DNA from: Sedimenticola sp. | Lineage (GTDB): Bacteria > Pseudomonadota > Gammaproteobacteria > Chromatiales > Chromatiaceae | Reading direction: 5' to 3' | NCBI GenBank assembly: GCA_027008705.1 | Contig: JALVEB010000079.1 | Span: 1-36,444 of the forward strand | DNA: 36,444 nucleotides | Shown here: piece by piece, positions 23,455-32,432 of the stretch | Layout: every line of letters begins with the position of its first letter | Position numbering within the stretch: the stretch's first letter is position 1 | Position numbers and translations under genes: made by a program | Notes under the pieces: generated by a model | Seen by the model: the letters and a program-made list of their open reading frames with translations, nothing else | Told to the model about the DNA's origin: nothing | The model's database searches: none

Positions 23455-24087
23455 ATGAAACTCTCCGAGCAACTTTTTCCCCACAACCGAGAATGGGCCG
23501 ACGGCATCAAATCGGTCGATCCGACATTCTTCTCGCGTCTCGCCCATCAACAGGCACCGGAGTACCTGTGGATCGGATGTTCCGACAGCCGTGTCCCGGC
23601 CAATGAGATCGTCGGCATGTTGCCGGGTGAGTTGTTCGTGCATCGGAATGTCGCCAACCTGGTGGTGCAGTACGATTTCAACTGCTTGTCGGTGATCCAG
23701 TACGCGGTCGACGTGCTTCGGGTGCGCCATGTCATCGTTTGCGGCCACTATGGCTGCGGCGGGGTGAAGGCGGCAATGAGCAGCGGCAAGCACGGCCTGA
23801 TCGACAACTGGCTGCACAGCATCAAGCATACCCAGGCGCTGTATCGTGACGAGTTGGAAGCCCTGCCCGACGAGCGCGCGCGACTGGATCGCTTGTGCGA
23901 GCTGAACGTGGTGCGCCAGGTGCGCAGCGTCGCTCACACCACGGTGGTGCAGGATGCCTGGGACCGGAGGCAGGCGTTGTCGGTGCACGGCTGGGTCTAT
24001 GGCATCGACGATGGCTTGCTGAAGGATCTGGAGGTCACCCTGGATGGCAAGTCGCAACTCGATCCGATCTACCGTTTCGAGGATTGA
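23455..24087 (+). CDS. can: Beta-class carbonic anhydrase (Can type)
   Basis: The enzyme interconverts CO2 and bicarbonate in the cytoplasm. Over 210 residues the zinc and active-site residues Cys42, Asp44 (CSDSRVP), His98 and Cys101 (CGHYGCGG) sit at the same numbers as in E. coli Can. The NELFVHRN-type segment is [13 protein letters not shown], followed by [13 protein letters not shown] and the C-terminal [14 protein letters not shown]. The ATG at 23455 was preferred over the ATG one codon earlier because GGAGG (23445-23449) is 5 bp away and the zinc numbering agrees. It stands alone between a repeat and parC. Confidence 0.97.
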   Translation: MKLSEQLFPHNREWADGIKSVDPTFFSRLAHQQAPEYLWIGCSDSRVPANEIVGMLPGELFVHRNVANLVVQYDFNCLSVIQYAVDVLRVRHVIVCGHYGCGGVKAAMSSGKHGLIDNWLHSIKHTQALYRDELEALPDERARLDRLCELNVVRQVRSVAHTTVVQDAWDRRQALSVHGWVYGIDDGLLKDLEVTLDGKSQLDPIYRFED

Positions 24088-24146
24088 ACCGCGGCACGCG
24101 GCGGGATAGAGTGCCGGCGTCTTTATCCGATTCCAGGCGGGCTCCG

Positions 24147-26396
24147 ATGGAATTCAACGCCGACGGCAGCGAGCGCATGCCGCTGCACGCCTTTACCGAG
24201 AAGGCCTATCTCGATTACTCGATGTATGTGATCCTGGATCGTGCGCTGCCACACATCGGCGACGGACTGAAACCGGTGCAGCGGCGCATTGTCTATGCGA
24301 TGTCCGAACTCGGCCTGTCGGCTACCGCCAAGCACAAGAAATCGGCGCGCACCGTTGGTGATGTGCTCGGCAAGTTCCACCCGCATGGCGACAGCGCCTG
24401 TTACGAGGCGATGGTGTTGATGGCCCAGCCGTTCTCGTACCGCTATCCGCTGATCGACGGCCAGGGGAACTGGGGCTCGTCGGATGATCCGAAATCCTTC
24501 GCCGCGATGCGTTACACCGAGTCGCGCCTGACCCCTTATGCGCGTCTGTTGCTGTCCGAGCTTGGGCAGGGCACGGTCGACTGGGTCGCCAACTTCGACG
24601 GCACCCTGCAAGAGCCGGCCCTGTTGCCGGCGCGCCTGCCGAATGTGCTGTTGAACGGCTCGACCGGTATCGCCGTCGGCATGGCCACCGACATCCCGCC
24701 GCATAACCTGCGTGAGGTGGCGGCGGCGTTGGTGCGGCTGCTGGAGCAACCGAAGGCGACGCTCGAGGATCTGTGCGAGCACATCCAGGGGCCGGACTAT
24801 CCAACCGAGGCGCTGGTGGTCACGCCGCGCGAGGAGATCCTGGCGATGTACCGCAAGGGCACCGGCAGCATCCGCATGCGCGCGCGCTGGAGCCGCGAGC
24901 GGGGCGATATCGTCGTCACCGCCTTGCCGCATCAGGTCTCCGGCGCCAAGGTATTGGAACAGATCGCCGCGCAGATGAACGCCAGGAAGCTGCCGATGGT
25001 CGAATACCTGCGCGATGAGTCCGATCATGAGCATCCGATCCGCATCGTCCTCGTTCCGCGTTCGAACCGGGTCGATGTCGAGCGCTTGATGTTGCATCTG
25101 TTCGCGACCACGGATCTGGAACGCAGCTACCGCGTCAATCTGAATATGATCGGTCTGAATGGCCGCCCTCAGGTACGCGATCTGCGTGGCCTGCTGGTCG
25201 AATGGCTGGCATTCCGTTTCGAGACCGTGCGTCGCCGTCTGCAACACCGTCTCGACAAGGTGCTGGCGCGGCTGCATATCCTCGAGGGGTTGTTGATCGC
25301 CTACCTCAATATCGACGAGGTGATCGCCATCATCCGCAACGAGGATGACCCAAAGGCCGAACTGGTGCACCGCTTCGCCCTCAGCGAGGAACAGGCCGAG
25401 GCCATACTGAACCTGAAACTGCGTCATCTCGCGCGCATCGAGGAGATCGAGATCCGTTCCGAGCAGCAAGAGCTGGCCGCCGAGCGCGATCACCTGCAAA
25501 AGACCCTGGGCTCCAAGGCGCGCATGAAGACCCTGATTCGCAAGGAGATCCAGGCCGATGCCGAGGCCTATGGCGACGCGCGGCGTTCGCCGATCGTCGT
25601 CGCCGAGGCCGCCGAGGCGCTCGACGAGGCCGCGTTGTCGCCAAGCGAGCCGCTGACCGTGATCCTTTCGCAAAAGGGTTGGGTGCGCGCCGCCAAGGGG
25701 CATGAGATCGACCCCGGCAAGCTCCACTACAAGGCGGGCGATGGCTATCTCGACAGCGCGCGGCTGCGGGGTAATCAGCCCCTGGTGTTTCTCGACAGCA
25801 ACGGCCGCGCGTATTCATTACCAGCGCGTGAACTACCCTCGGCGCGGAGCCAGGGCGAGCCGCTCACCGGGCGTCTGAATCCGGCGCCGGGCGCCGAGTT
25901 TCGCGCGCTACTCGGTGGAGATCCGGAACGCTGGTACCTGCTCGCCAGCGATGCCGGATACGGCTTTAAAACGCAGTTGAAGAACCTGGTTGCCAACAAA
26001 AAGGCCGGCAAGGCGGTGTTGACCCTGCCGAAGGGCGCGTGCCTGCTGCCACCCGCGGCGATCAATGATCCAGAGGGGGATCAGGTCGCGGTGGTCACGA
26101 ACGAAGGGCGGCTGCTGGTGTTTCCGGCCGCCGAATTGCCGGCGTTGGCCCGTGGCAAGGGCAACAAGCTGATCGCAATCCCGCCGAAGCGGGCCGCCGA
26201 GCGCATCGAGTTCGTTGTCGCGATCGCCTGCGTGCCGGCTGGCGGCAGCCTGACGATACTTGCCGGAAAGCGCCACTTTACGTTGAAGCCAGCCGACCTC
26301 GAGTCCTACCAGGGTGAGCGCGGGCGGCGCGGCCACAAGCTGCCGCGTGGCCTGCAACGGGTGGATGCGCTGATGGTGTCCGAGGAGTCCCCATGA
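24147..26396 (+). CDS. parC: DNA topoisomerase IV subunit A
   Basis: ParC breaks and rejoins DNA in the ParC2E2 complex that decatenates chromosomes. It has 749 residues (E. coli 752). The catalytic tyrosine is Tyr123 in [14 protein letters not shown]. The quinolone-resistance region [19 protein letters not shown] has Ser83 and Glu87, the susceptible-type residues at E. coli positions 80 and 84. The C-terminal pinwheel domain (~500-749) is shorter than in GyrA and has no GyrA box. The start [16 protein letters not shown] was chosen by homology. Its stop overlaps the SNF2 gene start as ATGA. No parE is in the window. Confidence 0.98.
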   Translation: MEFNADGSERMPLHAFTEKAYLDYSMYVILDRALPHIGDGLKPVQRRIVYAMSELGLSATAKHKKSARTVGDVLGKFHPHGDSACYEAMVLMAQPFSYRYPLIDGQGNWGSSDDPKSFAAMRYTESRLTPYARLLLSELGQGTVDWVANFDGTLQEPALLPARLPNVLLNGSTGIAVGMATDIPPHNLREVAAALVRLLEQPKATLEDLCEHIQGPDYPTEALVVTPREEILAMYRKGTGSIRMRARWSRERGDIVVTALPHQVSGAKVLEQIAAQMNARKLPMVEYLRDESDHEHPIRIVLVPRSNRVDVERLMLHLFATTDLERSYRVNLNMIGLNGRPQVRDLRGLLVEWLAFRFETVRRRLQHRLDKVLARLHILEGLLIAYLNIDEVIAIIRNEDDPKAELVHRFALSEEQAEAILNLKLRHLARIEEIEIRSEQQELAAERDHLQKTLGSKARMKTLIRKEIQADAEAYGDARRSPIVVAEAAEALDEAALSPSEPLTVILSQKGWVRAAKGHEIDPGKLHYKAGDGYLDSARLRGNQPLVFLDSNGRAYSLPARELPSARSQGEPLTGRLNPAPGAEFRALLGGDPERWYLLASDAGYGFKTQLKNLVANKKAGKAVLTLPKGACLLPPAAINDPEGDQVAVVTNEGRLLVFPAAELPALARGKGNKLIAIPPKRAAERIEFVVAIACVPAGGSLTILAGKRHFTLKPADLESYQGERGRRGHKLPRGLQRVDALMVSEESP

Positions 26397-29300
26397 GTAT
26401 CGATATTGATGAGTTGACCGAATTTTTCGATTTCCGCACCATCGAGCGAGGCGTTGGCTATGTCATCGAGCAGCGCGTCGAATCGCTGGAGCGCCAGCAG
26501 AGCGGCTTGCGTCTGCTTGCACAGGTGCGCGGTCGGGGTCGGAAGCGTTACCGCGTGCTGGTCAATATCGAGCGTCAGGGCGACCGGCTCAGCGCGGTGC
26601 GTGGACAGTGCTCCTGTCCGGTGCATTTCAACTGCAAGCATGTGGTTGCGACCCTGTTGTGGGACAGTCTGCAAAACGCCGGCGGAAACCCGGAAGACGA
26701 GACTCCGGACGAGGACCGCGCGATCGATGCCTGGCTCGAACGTGTCGAGTCGAGCGCCCGCGCGCGACCGCTTTCGAACCAAGACTCCGACCAGTTGCGC
26801 TATGTGCTCGATCAGCCCGCCGGGGGCGGGCTGCGCGTCGATGTCGTCCGAACCCATCGGCTGAAGAATGGCGCGCTCGCCAAGGGCAGGCCGTTCGACA
26901 GCGGCGCGCAGAGTCAGGCGCGGGTGGTCACCCCGAGCGACCGCGCCATCCTCGGCCTGCTCGCAAGCAGCTCGGATGGCTTGGGTAGCAAGCGTTCTGG
27001 CTTTGTGTTGCGGCCTGGGGTCGACGCCGGGGCCTTGCTCGGTCTGCTGCTGGGCAGCGGGCGAGCGCACTGGCGCAGCCATCGCGACGCGCCGTTGCGT
27101 CTCGGCGAGCCCCGCAAGCAGGGGCTCGCCTGGCGTCTCGACGAGCACGGTCGCTACCGCGTGAGGCTCGATCGCGTGGAGGAGGATGTGCGATTGCTGC
27201 CGATCGCGCCACCGTGGTATCTGGACGTCCCCGCCGGTCTGTGCGGACCTCTCGACAGCGGCCTGGCGCCGGAGGCCGCCGCCGCCCTGGCCTCGGCGCC
27301 GCCGTTGCGTCCGGAGCAATGCGCGCGCGCGCGTCAGGTGCTCGCCCGCCTGCCGGGTTTGCCGTTGCCGGAGGCCGATGCGCTGGAGACTCTCTCCGGC
27401 ATCGAGCCGGTGCCCCGCCTGCGCCTCTACAGCCGTGACGAGCCATGGATCGACGAGCAATGGAAAGACCTGCTCGACCTGACCTTCCTCTATGACGATA
27501 TCGAAATCACACCGATGAACGACGACGCTTCGGTGGTGGTCGGCGACCGTCTCGTCGAGCGTGACATCGAGGCGGAGGAAACCCACTTCGGCCCGCTCAT
27601 GGTGGCTGGCTTCGACGAGGCGCCCGGTTTCATACCGGTGGAATCCGGCCTCGTGCCGCTGCGTCTGTTCAACGCCCTGGGCGCCGATGGTTGGATCGCT
27701 TTCGTCCTTCGCGAAGCGCCACACCTGCGCGAGCAGGGCTGGCGGATCGAGATCGACCCCTCGTTCCGTTACCGGTTTGCCGAGGTCGACGGCTGGTATG
27801 CGGAACTCGACGAGACGGAAGGCAACGACTGGTTCGATCTGGAGCTCGGCATCGAGATCGACGGCGAGCGCTTCAGCCTGCTGCCGACCCTGGTGCGTTT
27901 CGTCGCCGATCTGCGTAAGGACAAAACGCTGCGGGACTTTCTCAAAGATGACAGCCAGCAGCCGATGGTGATGCGCATGGAAGACGGCCAACTCGTCGAG
28001 CTGCCGCGGGAGAAGCTGCGCCATGTCATCGAGACCCTGGCCGAGCTTTACGACCCCGGTCAACTGGATGGCGGCAGCCTGCGCATGTCGCGTTACCAGG
28101 CGGGTGTGTTGCACGATCTCGACGATGGCGAGCTGGCCTGGGGTGGCGCCGAGGGGCCGAAGCGCTTCGCTGAAAAACTCGCCGGTTTTAGCCGCATTAA
28201 GCAGGTCGCTCCGCCCGGGGGACTTAAAGCCGAGCTGCGGCCGTATCAGCAAGAGGGGTTGAACTGGCTTCAATTCCTGCGTGAATATGAGCTTGGCGGG
28301 ATTCTTGCCGATGACATGGGCCTGGGTAAGACCATCCAGACCCTGGCCCATCTGCTGCTGGAGAAGGAGAGCGGTCGCGCCGACCGCCCGAGCCTGGTCG
28401 TCGCGCCGACCTCGCTGATGGTCAACTGGCGGCGCGAGGCCGAGCGCTTCACGCCGGGGTTGAAGGTGCTGGTGCTGCACGGCCCCGAGCGGGCGAGTCA
28501 TTTCGACGCCATTGGGGAGCATGACCTGGTGCTGACCACCTACCCGCTGTTGCCGCGTGACGCCGACGCGCTGCGCGCCCAGTCCTGGCATATGCTGGTG
28601 CTCGACGAAGCGCAAAACATCAAGAACCCGCGCGCCAAGGCCGCCGAGGTCGTGCGCTCGCTCGATGCCCGTCATCGCCTGTGTCTGACGGGCACGCCGC
28701 TCGAGAATCACCTTGGCGAGCTGTGGTCGCAATTCCACTTCCTGATGCCCGGCTTGCTCGGTGACGAGAAGACCTTCCGCCGCCTGTTTCGCAAACCGAT
28801 CGAGAAGCAGGGCGACCGCCTGCGCCAGCAACAGCTGCAACGCCGCATCGCGCCGTTTCTGCTGCGGCGCGAGAAAGCCGAGGTAGTCACCGATCTGCCG
28901 CGTAAGACCGAGATCATCAGCGAGGTCGAACTCGAAGGCGCCCAGCGCGATCTCTACGAGACCATCCGCGTCGCGATGAACGAGAAGGTAAGACGCGAGA
29001 TCGACAAGAAAGGCATCGAACGCAGCCAGATCGTGATCCTTGACGCGCTGTTGAAGCTGCGCCAGGTCTGTTGTGATCCACGCCTGTTGAAGATGGACGC
29101 CGCGAAGAAGGTCAGGCAGTCCGCCAAGCTCGAGCAACTGATGGCGATGCTGCCGGAGATGATCGAGGAAGGCCGGCGCGCGCTGCTGTTCTCGCAATTC
29201 ACCAGCATGTTGAAACTCATCGAAAACGCCGTGGGGAAGCATAAAATCCCCTATGTGAAGCTGACCGGTCAGACCCGGGACCGCGAGACCCCCGTCGACC

Positions 29301-29629
29301 GTTTCCAGAGCGGCGAGGCGCCGCTGTTTTTGATCAGCCTGAAGGCCGGCGGCGCCGGGCTGAACCTGACCGCCGCCGATACCGTGATTCATTACGACCC
29401 CTGGTGGAACCCGGCGGTCGAACGCCAGGCCACCGACCGTGCCCATCGTATCGGCCAGGATAAGGCGGTGTTCGTCTACAAGTTCGTCACCCGAGGCACT
29501 GTCGAGGAAAAAATCGCCGCGATGCAGCAACACAAGCAGGCGCTCGCCGATGCCCTCTTCGGTGACGGCAAACAGGCCGCCCGCCTCGGCGAGGACGATC
29601 TTCAGGCCTTGTTCGAACCATTGGCGTGA
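26393..29629 (+). CDS. SNF2-family DEAD/DEAH helicase with SWIM zinc finger
   Basis: This protein has 1078 residues. An N-terminal SWIM motif, C73-x-C75-x5-C81-x-H83 ([11 protein letters not shown]), probably binds DNA or protein. The SNF2 core starts near 615 with [12 protein letters not shown]. It then has motif I DDMGLGKT (~640), motif [12 protein letters not shown] (~736), motif [20 protein letters not shown], motif [12 protein letters not shown], motif [21 protein letters not shown] and motif [12 protein letters not shown] (~1013-1022). It is an ATP-driven DNA translocase. Bacterial SWIM-SNF2 proteins are widespread but of unclear role. It is translationally coupled to parC (ATGA) and to the small gene downstream (GTGA). 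Confidence 0.95.
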   Translation: MSIDIDELTEFFDFRTIERGVGYVIEQRVESLERQQSGLRLLAQVRGRGRKRYRVLVNIERQGDRLSAVRGQCSCPVHFNCKHVVATLLWDSLQNAGGNPEDETPDEDRAIDAWLERVESSARARPLSNQDSDQLRYVLDQPAGGGLRVDVVRTHRLKNGALAKGRPFDSGAQSQARVVTPSDRAILGLLASSSDGLGSKRSGFVLRPGVDAGALLGLLLGSGRAHWRSHRDAPLRLGEPRKQGLAWRLDEHGRYRVRLDRVEEDVRLLPIAPPWYLDVPAGLCGPLDSGLAPEAAAALASAPPLRPEQCARARQVLARLPGLPLPEADALETLSGIEPVPRLRLYSRDEPWIDEQWKDLLDLTFLYDDIEITPMNDDASVVVGDRLVERDIEAEETHFGPLMVAGFDEAPGFIPVESGLVPLRLFNALGADGWIAFVLREAPHLREQGWRIEIDPSFRYRFAEVDGWYAELDETEGNDWFDLELGIEIDGERFSLLPTLVRFVADLRKDKTLRDFLKDDSQQPMVMRMEDGQLVELPREKLRHVIETLAELYDPGQLDGGSLRMSRYQAGVLHDLDDGELAWGGAEGPKRFAEKLAGFSRIKQVAPPGGLKAELRPYQQEGLNWLQFLREYELGGILADDMGLGKTIQTLAHLLLEKESGRADRPSLVVAPTSLMVNWRREAERFTPGLKVLVLHGPERASHFDAIGEHDLVLTTYPLLPRDADALRAQSWHMLVLDEAQNIKNPRAKAAEVVRSLDARHRLCLTGTPLENHLGELWSQFHFLMPGLLGDEKTFRRLFRKPIEKQGDRLRQQQLQRRIAPFLLRREKAEVVTDLPRKTEIISEVELEGAQRDLYETIRVAMNEKVRREIDKKGIERSQIVILDALLKLRQVCCDPRLLKMDAAKKVRQSAKLEQLMAMLPEMIEEGRRALLFSQFTSMLKLIENAVGKHKIPYVKLTGQTRDRETPVDRFQSGEAPLFLISLKAGGAGLNLTAADTVIHYDPWWNPAVERQATDRAHRIGQDKAVFVYKFVTRGTVEEKIAAMQQHKQALADALFGDGKQAARLGEDDLQALFEPLA

Positions 29630-29901
29630 CGCGTCGGCCGCCCGTCGAACAGGCGATGCGCGAACTGATCGCGCGGGCGCGCGCCGAGATCCCATTCGGG
29701 CGGCCGCTGGAACGGATCTGTGGCGACGACTGTAAAGCCTGCTCGCTGAAACTACTGGAATTCCTCGGCGCCGAGCTGGACGACTGGGAAGCGCGCCTGG
29801 ATGCCGGCGAGCGTCCCGGCCTGGCCGAGCTCAGCCGGCTCGCGCGCACCGCGCGCAAGGTGCATCGCGCACTCGCGCGCAACGGCGTGATCGGCGATTG
29901 A
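29626..29901 (+). CDS. Small Cys-containing conserved-looking protein
   Basis: This 91-residue protein is mostly helical and Arg/Ala/Glu-rich, with a cysteine cluster C32-x3-C36-x2-C39 (ICGDDCKAC) that could bind a metal. It starts with GTG overlapping the SNF2 stop as GTGA, and its own stop overlaps a further short frame as TTGA. I do not recognise the family. The coupling suggests it acts with the helicase or is at least produced with it. Codon use resembles the neighbours. Confidence 0.75.
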   Translation: MTRRPPVEQAMRELIARARAEIPFGRPLERICGDDCKACSLKLLEFLGAELDDWEARLDAGERPGLAELSRLARTARKVHRALARNGVIGD

Positions 29902-30020
29902 CATTGCGAAAAATCCCGGTTTGGCAGGGCGATGTCATCCGATGGTGCAACCTGCCGACCGATCCGCGGCTACTGGAAAGGGCGGAATCGTGGTTGCCCG
30001 AGCACCGGGAGCGCCGGTGA
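29898..30020 (+). pseudogene. Short coupled frame, possibly an N-terminal gene fragment
   Basis: A 40-codon frame beginning TTG overlaps the previous stop (TTGA). It reads LRKIPVWQGDVIRWCNLPTD followed by PRLLERAESWLPEHRERR. The pattern xxVWxxDV...LPxDPxLLERAxxWLxxxERxRR is reminiscent of the N-terminus of Sfp-type 4'-phosphopantetheinyl transferases. The frame stops 4 bp before a terminal-inverted-repeat element (30024), so it may be a gene cut by that insertion. The family guess is weak. Confidence 0.3.
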
Positions 30021-30023
30021 CGA

Positions 30024-30250
30024 CAGGGCAATCCCGCATAACTTTCATTGACTTGGCAAGGCGTAGGCTCGATCAAGTACCGCGGATCGGGCAGCGGCGC
30101 AATATTGCGGCGCCGCCGCAGCCGGTTCCGCGGTACTTGAGCCGGTCTACAGTGGTTTTATTGCAATGTGGGCCTCGGCCCGATCCAGCCTGATGGATCG
30201 GGAGACAGCGCAAAGCCTTTGAAATCAGGAAACGTCAAGCGATGGCCCTG
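30024..30250. repeat. Terminal-inverted-repeat element, family 2, copy 1 (227 bp)
   Basis: The ends are CAGGGCAATCCCGC and, inverted, CAGGGCCATCGC. Inside, TCAAGTACCGCGGA (30073-30086) pairs perfectly with TCCGCGGTACTTGA (30127-30140), and CCCGATCCA pairs with TGGATCGGG (near 30179-30202). No coding sequence is present. It matches the copy at 31531-31770 along its full length in the same orientation. It is probably a MITE. Confidence 0.78.
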
Positions 30251-30278
30251 CCAGCAACGAAAGGAAGCCGTGTCTTTG

Positions 30279-30454
30279 CGCGAAAAATGTACTACAATTG
30301 TGCCGGCACATGGAATCCGAAGCCTAAGGTCTGTTTAAGGCCGTGCAAGTCCCGAGCCTGGATTTTCGGTAACTGCCGGCAAGTAGTTCAAATGGCGGTT
30401 AGCCGAGTAGTTACGATTTTCGTAATTCAGTAGTCCGGCGGTTCGCTTCCGCCG
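30279..30454 (+). promoter_or_regulatory. Promoter plus structured leader upstream of the pterin-synthase-like gene
   Basis: GCGCGAAAAATGTACTACAA leads into a TACAAT -10-like box (30293-30298). A predicted transcript then contains TGCCGGCA twice (long-range pairing possible), GGC-N5-GCC, TTACGA-TTT-TCGTAA (30411-30425) and CGGCGG-TTCGCTT-CCGCCG (30437-30454 region). The hexamer AGTAGT recurs between them at 30382, 30406 and 30429. The first ~110 nt match a block at 32821-32940 in inverted orientation. The gene starts ~95 nt after the last hairpin. It may be a leader regulatory RNA or a tandem protein-binding array. Confidence 0.45.
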
Positions 30455-30475
30455 ATCCGTCCCATCCAGTCCGGA

Positions 30476-30515
30476 ATATACTCGTCGCCCATATCTCTTC
30501 CCGACCGGGTCACGG
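30476..30515 (+). repeat. Trace of palindromic repeat family 1
   Basis: ATATACTCGTCGCCCATATC followed by TCTTCCCGACCGG resembles the left 40 bp of the copy at 23183. The rest of the element is absent. Confidence 0.45.
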
Positions 30516-30547
30516 TCGCCAGTCGCCTCGTTTGGAGTTTCCGTTCC

Positions 30548-31399
30548 GTGGACCGCCTGTTTGTCGAGCAACTCACCGTGCTGGATTTCTCCTACCTCCA
30601 CCGCCAGCGCGGGCTGCTCGGAGAAAGCTGGCGGGTCGGCGTCGAACTCGTTGGCCTGCTCGATGCGCAAGGCATGGTGCTGGATTTCGGTATCGTCAAG
30701 AAACGCCTGAAGCAGCTGATCGACGACTATTTCGACCATCGCCTGCTGGTGCCCCTCGGATACCGTGATCTGGCAATCGACGACCATGCCAGCCAGTGGC
30801 GACTTCGCTTTACCACGGAGCAGGGCGAAATCATCGAGCACGATTCGCCACGCCAGGCGGTATGCGGGATCGAAGCCGCGGAAATCACGCCCGAGCAGGT
30901 TGCGCAAGCGATCGCAAAGCGGCTGAGAGCAGAGTTGCCAGCCAATATCCGATCGATCCACCTCCACCTTGAGCCAGAACCCATTGGCGGCGCCTGCTAC
31001 CAGTACAGTCACGGCTTGAAGCACCACGCGGGCAACTGCCAACGGATCGCTCACGGCCATCGTTCGGCGCTGCGGATCCTGCGCAACGGGCAACGCGCGC
31101 CCGACTTGGAAGCCAACTGGGCACGGCGCTGGCGGGACATCTATATCGGCACCCGCGAGGACCTCAAGAGCCGCGAAGATGCGCCCTGCTATCGTTTTGC
31201 CTACCGCGCCAGTCAAGGCGCTTTTTCATTGACCCTTCCCGCGTCACGCTGCTACTTGATCGATACCGAGTCGACCGTGGAGAACCTCGCGCGCCATATC
31301 GCCAGGCAATTGCATCAGGCCGACCCGGATGCCTGCTTCATCGTGCGGGCCTTCGAAGGTATCGGGAAAGGTGCCATTGCCGAAGCTGGACCGGGATAA
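30548..31399 (+). CDS. Tandem-domain 6-pyruvoyl-tetrahydropterin synthase / QueD-like protein
   Basis: This 283-residue protein appears to hold two PTPS/T-fold units. The N-terminal unit (~1-75) keeps VLDFGIVKKRLKQLIDDYFDHRLL, the usual T-fold helix, but the HGH zinc motif is replaced by GESWRV (25-30). The C-terminal unit (~130-283) has YSHGLKHHAGNCQRIAHGHR with His155, Cys164, His169 and His171, the expected zinc ligands and catalytic Cys, and RAFEGIGKGA near the end. QueD makes 6-carboxytetrahydropterin for queuosine/7-deazaguanine synthesis; other PTPS-like enzymes act on related pterins. It starts with GTG. No other queuosine gene is nearby. Confidence 0.8.
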   Translation: MDRLFVEQLTVLDFSYLHRQRGLLGESWRVGVELVGLLDAQGMVLDFGIVKKRLKQLIDDYFDHRLLVPLGYRDLAIDDHASQWRLRFTTEQGEIIEHDSPRQAVCGIEAAEITPEQVAQAIAKRLRAELPANIRSIHLHLEPEPIGGACYQYSHGLKHHAGNCQRIAHGHRSALRILRNGQRAPDLEANWARRWRDIYIGTREDLKSREDAPCYRFAYRASQGAFSLTLPASRCYLIDTESTVENLARHIARQLHQADPDACFIVRAFEGIGKGAIAEAGPG

Positions 31400-31530
31400 G
31401 CCATCTCGCCGATCCATCGCCAGCACCCTGAGAAAGCAGCCAATCCCACTGGATCGGTGCGCGCCCCTCTGTCCGGCTTATCAAGGCCAATCGGATTTCA
31501 GCGCGCTTATCTCGACCTGCTGTCGCCGTA

Positions 31531-31770
31531 CCAGGGCAATCGCGCTTTCATGGCATTGATCCGACAAGGCGTAGGCCCGATCAAGCGCCGCGGATCGGGC
31601 GGCGGCGCAATTGCGCGGCGCCGCCGCAGCCGGTTCCGCGGTACTTGAATCGGCCTACAGCGGTTTATTGCCATAGGGACATGGGTCCGGTCCAGCCTGG
31701 TGGATCGGGCGACAGCGCTAAGCCTTTGAAGCCAGGAAAAGTCAAGCGAAATTATCCGCGATTGCCCTGG
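31531..31770. repeat. Terminal-inverted-repeat element, family 2, copy 2 (240 bp)
   Basis: The 14-bp terminal repeats are perfect: CCAGGGCAATCGCG (31531-31544) and CGCGATTGCCCTGG (31757-31770). Internal arms correspond to those of copy 1 with compensating or wobble changes (CCGGTCCA/TGGATCGG). Flanks CCGTA (left) and CCGCA (right) may be a decayed 5-bp target duplication. No coding capacity. It lies 17 bp upstream of the small-RNA promoter. Confidence 0.82.
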
Positions 31771-31787
31771 CCGCAGTACAAAAGGGG

Positions 31788-31816
31788 TTGACAACAATTT
31801 AGGAATATCAGACAAT
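31788..31816 (+). promoter_or_regulatory. Promoter of the predicted small RNA
   Basis: TTGACA (31788-31793) is a perfect -35 box, followed after 17 bp by GACAAT (31811-31816). A start site near 31823 is expected. Confidence 0.65.
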
Positions 31817-31822
31817 ACTCAC

Positions 31823-31921
31823 ATACTGATTCAGCGCCCCCTTGCTGGATCAGTACTCCTCCATCCTCCTTTGGTGGTTATACACATTCAGCGCAACGTC
31901 CCCCGTTGCGCTTTTTTTTTT
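31823..31921 (+). ncRNA. Predicted ~100-nt small RNA with C-rich anti-Shine-Dalgarno-like loops
   Basis: The transcript would fold into three hairpins. The first is ACTGATTCAGC/GCTGGATCAGT (31825-31854) with loop GCCCCCTT. Single-stranded ACTCCTC follows. A short CCATC/GGTGG stem then presents loop CTCCTTT. The last is the terminator hairpin GCGCAACG/CGTTGCGC with loop TCCCC, followed by ten T. Loops with CUCCUUU and CUCC resemble the 3' end of 16S rRNA and could pair with ribosome-binding sites. Promoter and terminator are both strong and no reading frame exists between them. I do not recognise the family. Confidence 0.6.
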
Positions 31922-32333
31922 GCCTGTTCAAGAAGCCAAAGCAGCCCCCATGGCAGCCATCAACCCGACAATATTCGATTAGGATGCCATCGGGCCACAT
32001 AGCGACCTTGACGCTTCCGTCTTGTTCGCGATCACCTCCCAAGTGCATGCGGTCCCACGGCCCGATCGTGTGGTAGCGCATCGGCGCCGTGTGGATCCGG
32101 CGTCCCATGTCGATCGCCACGCCGCTTAGCTGCGGTGGCGGGCTGAACTCCGGCATCTTTTGCGCCAGCTCGATCGAGCGGTCGAGCCGCGCCTGGGTTC
32201 TTCGGCCCATCGTCCGTTGCCTGTCGTTGCTGCTTTGGTCGCGAGAAGGTGCGTCTTTCTTCCTGCGCGTCTCGCGCTTTCTGAGCGGACCGAACGGCAA
32301 AAGTGATTTGCGCTTCGTGTCGTTGTCGATCAA
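31878..32333 (-). CDS. Hypothetical protein of the genomic island
   Basis: The frame codes for 151 residues from a TTG at 32333. It begins MIDNDTKRKSLLPFGPLRKR, has a basic middle region and then QLSGVAIDMGRRIHTAPMRY and VKVAMWPDGILIEYC. Near the end sits a cysteine/histidine pair CRVDGCHGGC (possible metal site). The frame is open further upstream to about 32397 (VDIKIDEGELTCFLSATEQT) without a normal start. An ATG at 32406 would join it after removal of one G (32392-32394), so the gene may carry a frameshift near its start. I do not recognise the family. Its end overlaps the small-RNA terminator on the other strand. Confidence 0.5.
   Translation of the reverse strand: MIDNDTKRKSLLPFGPLRKRETRRKKDAPSRDQSSNDRQRTMGRRTQARLDRSIELAQKMPEFSPPPQLSGVAIDMGRRIHTAPMRYHTIGPWDRMHLGGDREQDGSVKVAMWPDGILIEYCRVDGCHGGCFGFLNRQKKKRNGGRCAECV
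31891..31921 (+). terminator. Rho-independent terminator of the small RNA
   Basis: GCGCAACG (31891-31898), loop TCCCC, CGTTGCGC (31904-31911) and ten T (31912-31921) form a textbook plus-strand terminator. The convergent hypothetical gene ends inside it. Confidence 0.88.
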
Positions 32334-32432
32334 TGTTTGTTCGGTCGCGGACAGGAAGCAGGTCAGCTCGCCTTCGTCGATCTTGATGTCAACCCGGAAA
32401 ATTCATGAATTTCACGCGCCCTCGCTGGTTTC

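Noticed and set aside
24123-25727. 534-codon minus-strand frame opposite parC
   Set aside because: Antisense shadow of parC with low-information Gln/Arg/His-rich translation.
26306-29695. Very long minus-strand open frame (1129 codons) opposite the SNF2 gene
   Set aside because: It is the antisense shadow of a GC-rich gene; its translation shows no domain and the plus-strand frame has all SNF2 motifs.
30431-30466. Sequence resembling the T arm and 3' acceptor of a tRNA (GGCGG-TTCGCTT-CCGCC, then GATCCGT-C-CCA)
   Set aside because: The loop lacks the conserved A58 and no matching 5' acceptor (ACGGATC) or anticodon arm lies upstream. Treated as a plain hairpin.
30024-31770. CRISPR array
   Set aside because: Only two long diverged copies 1.3 kb apart with terminal inverted repeats; no short regularly spaced repeats or cas genes anywhere in the window.
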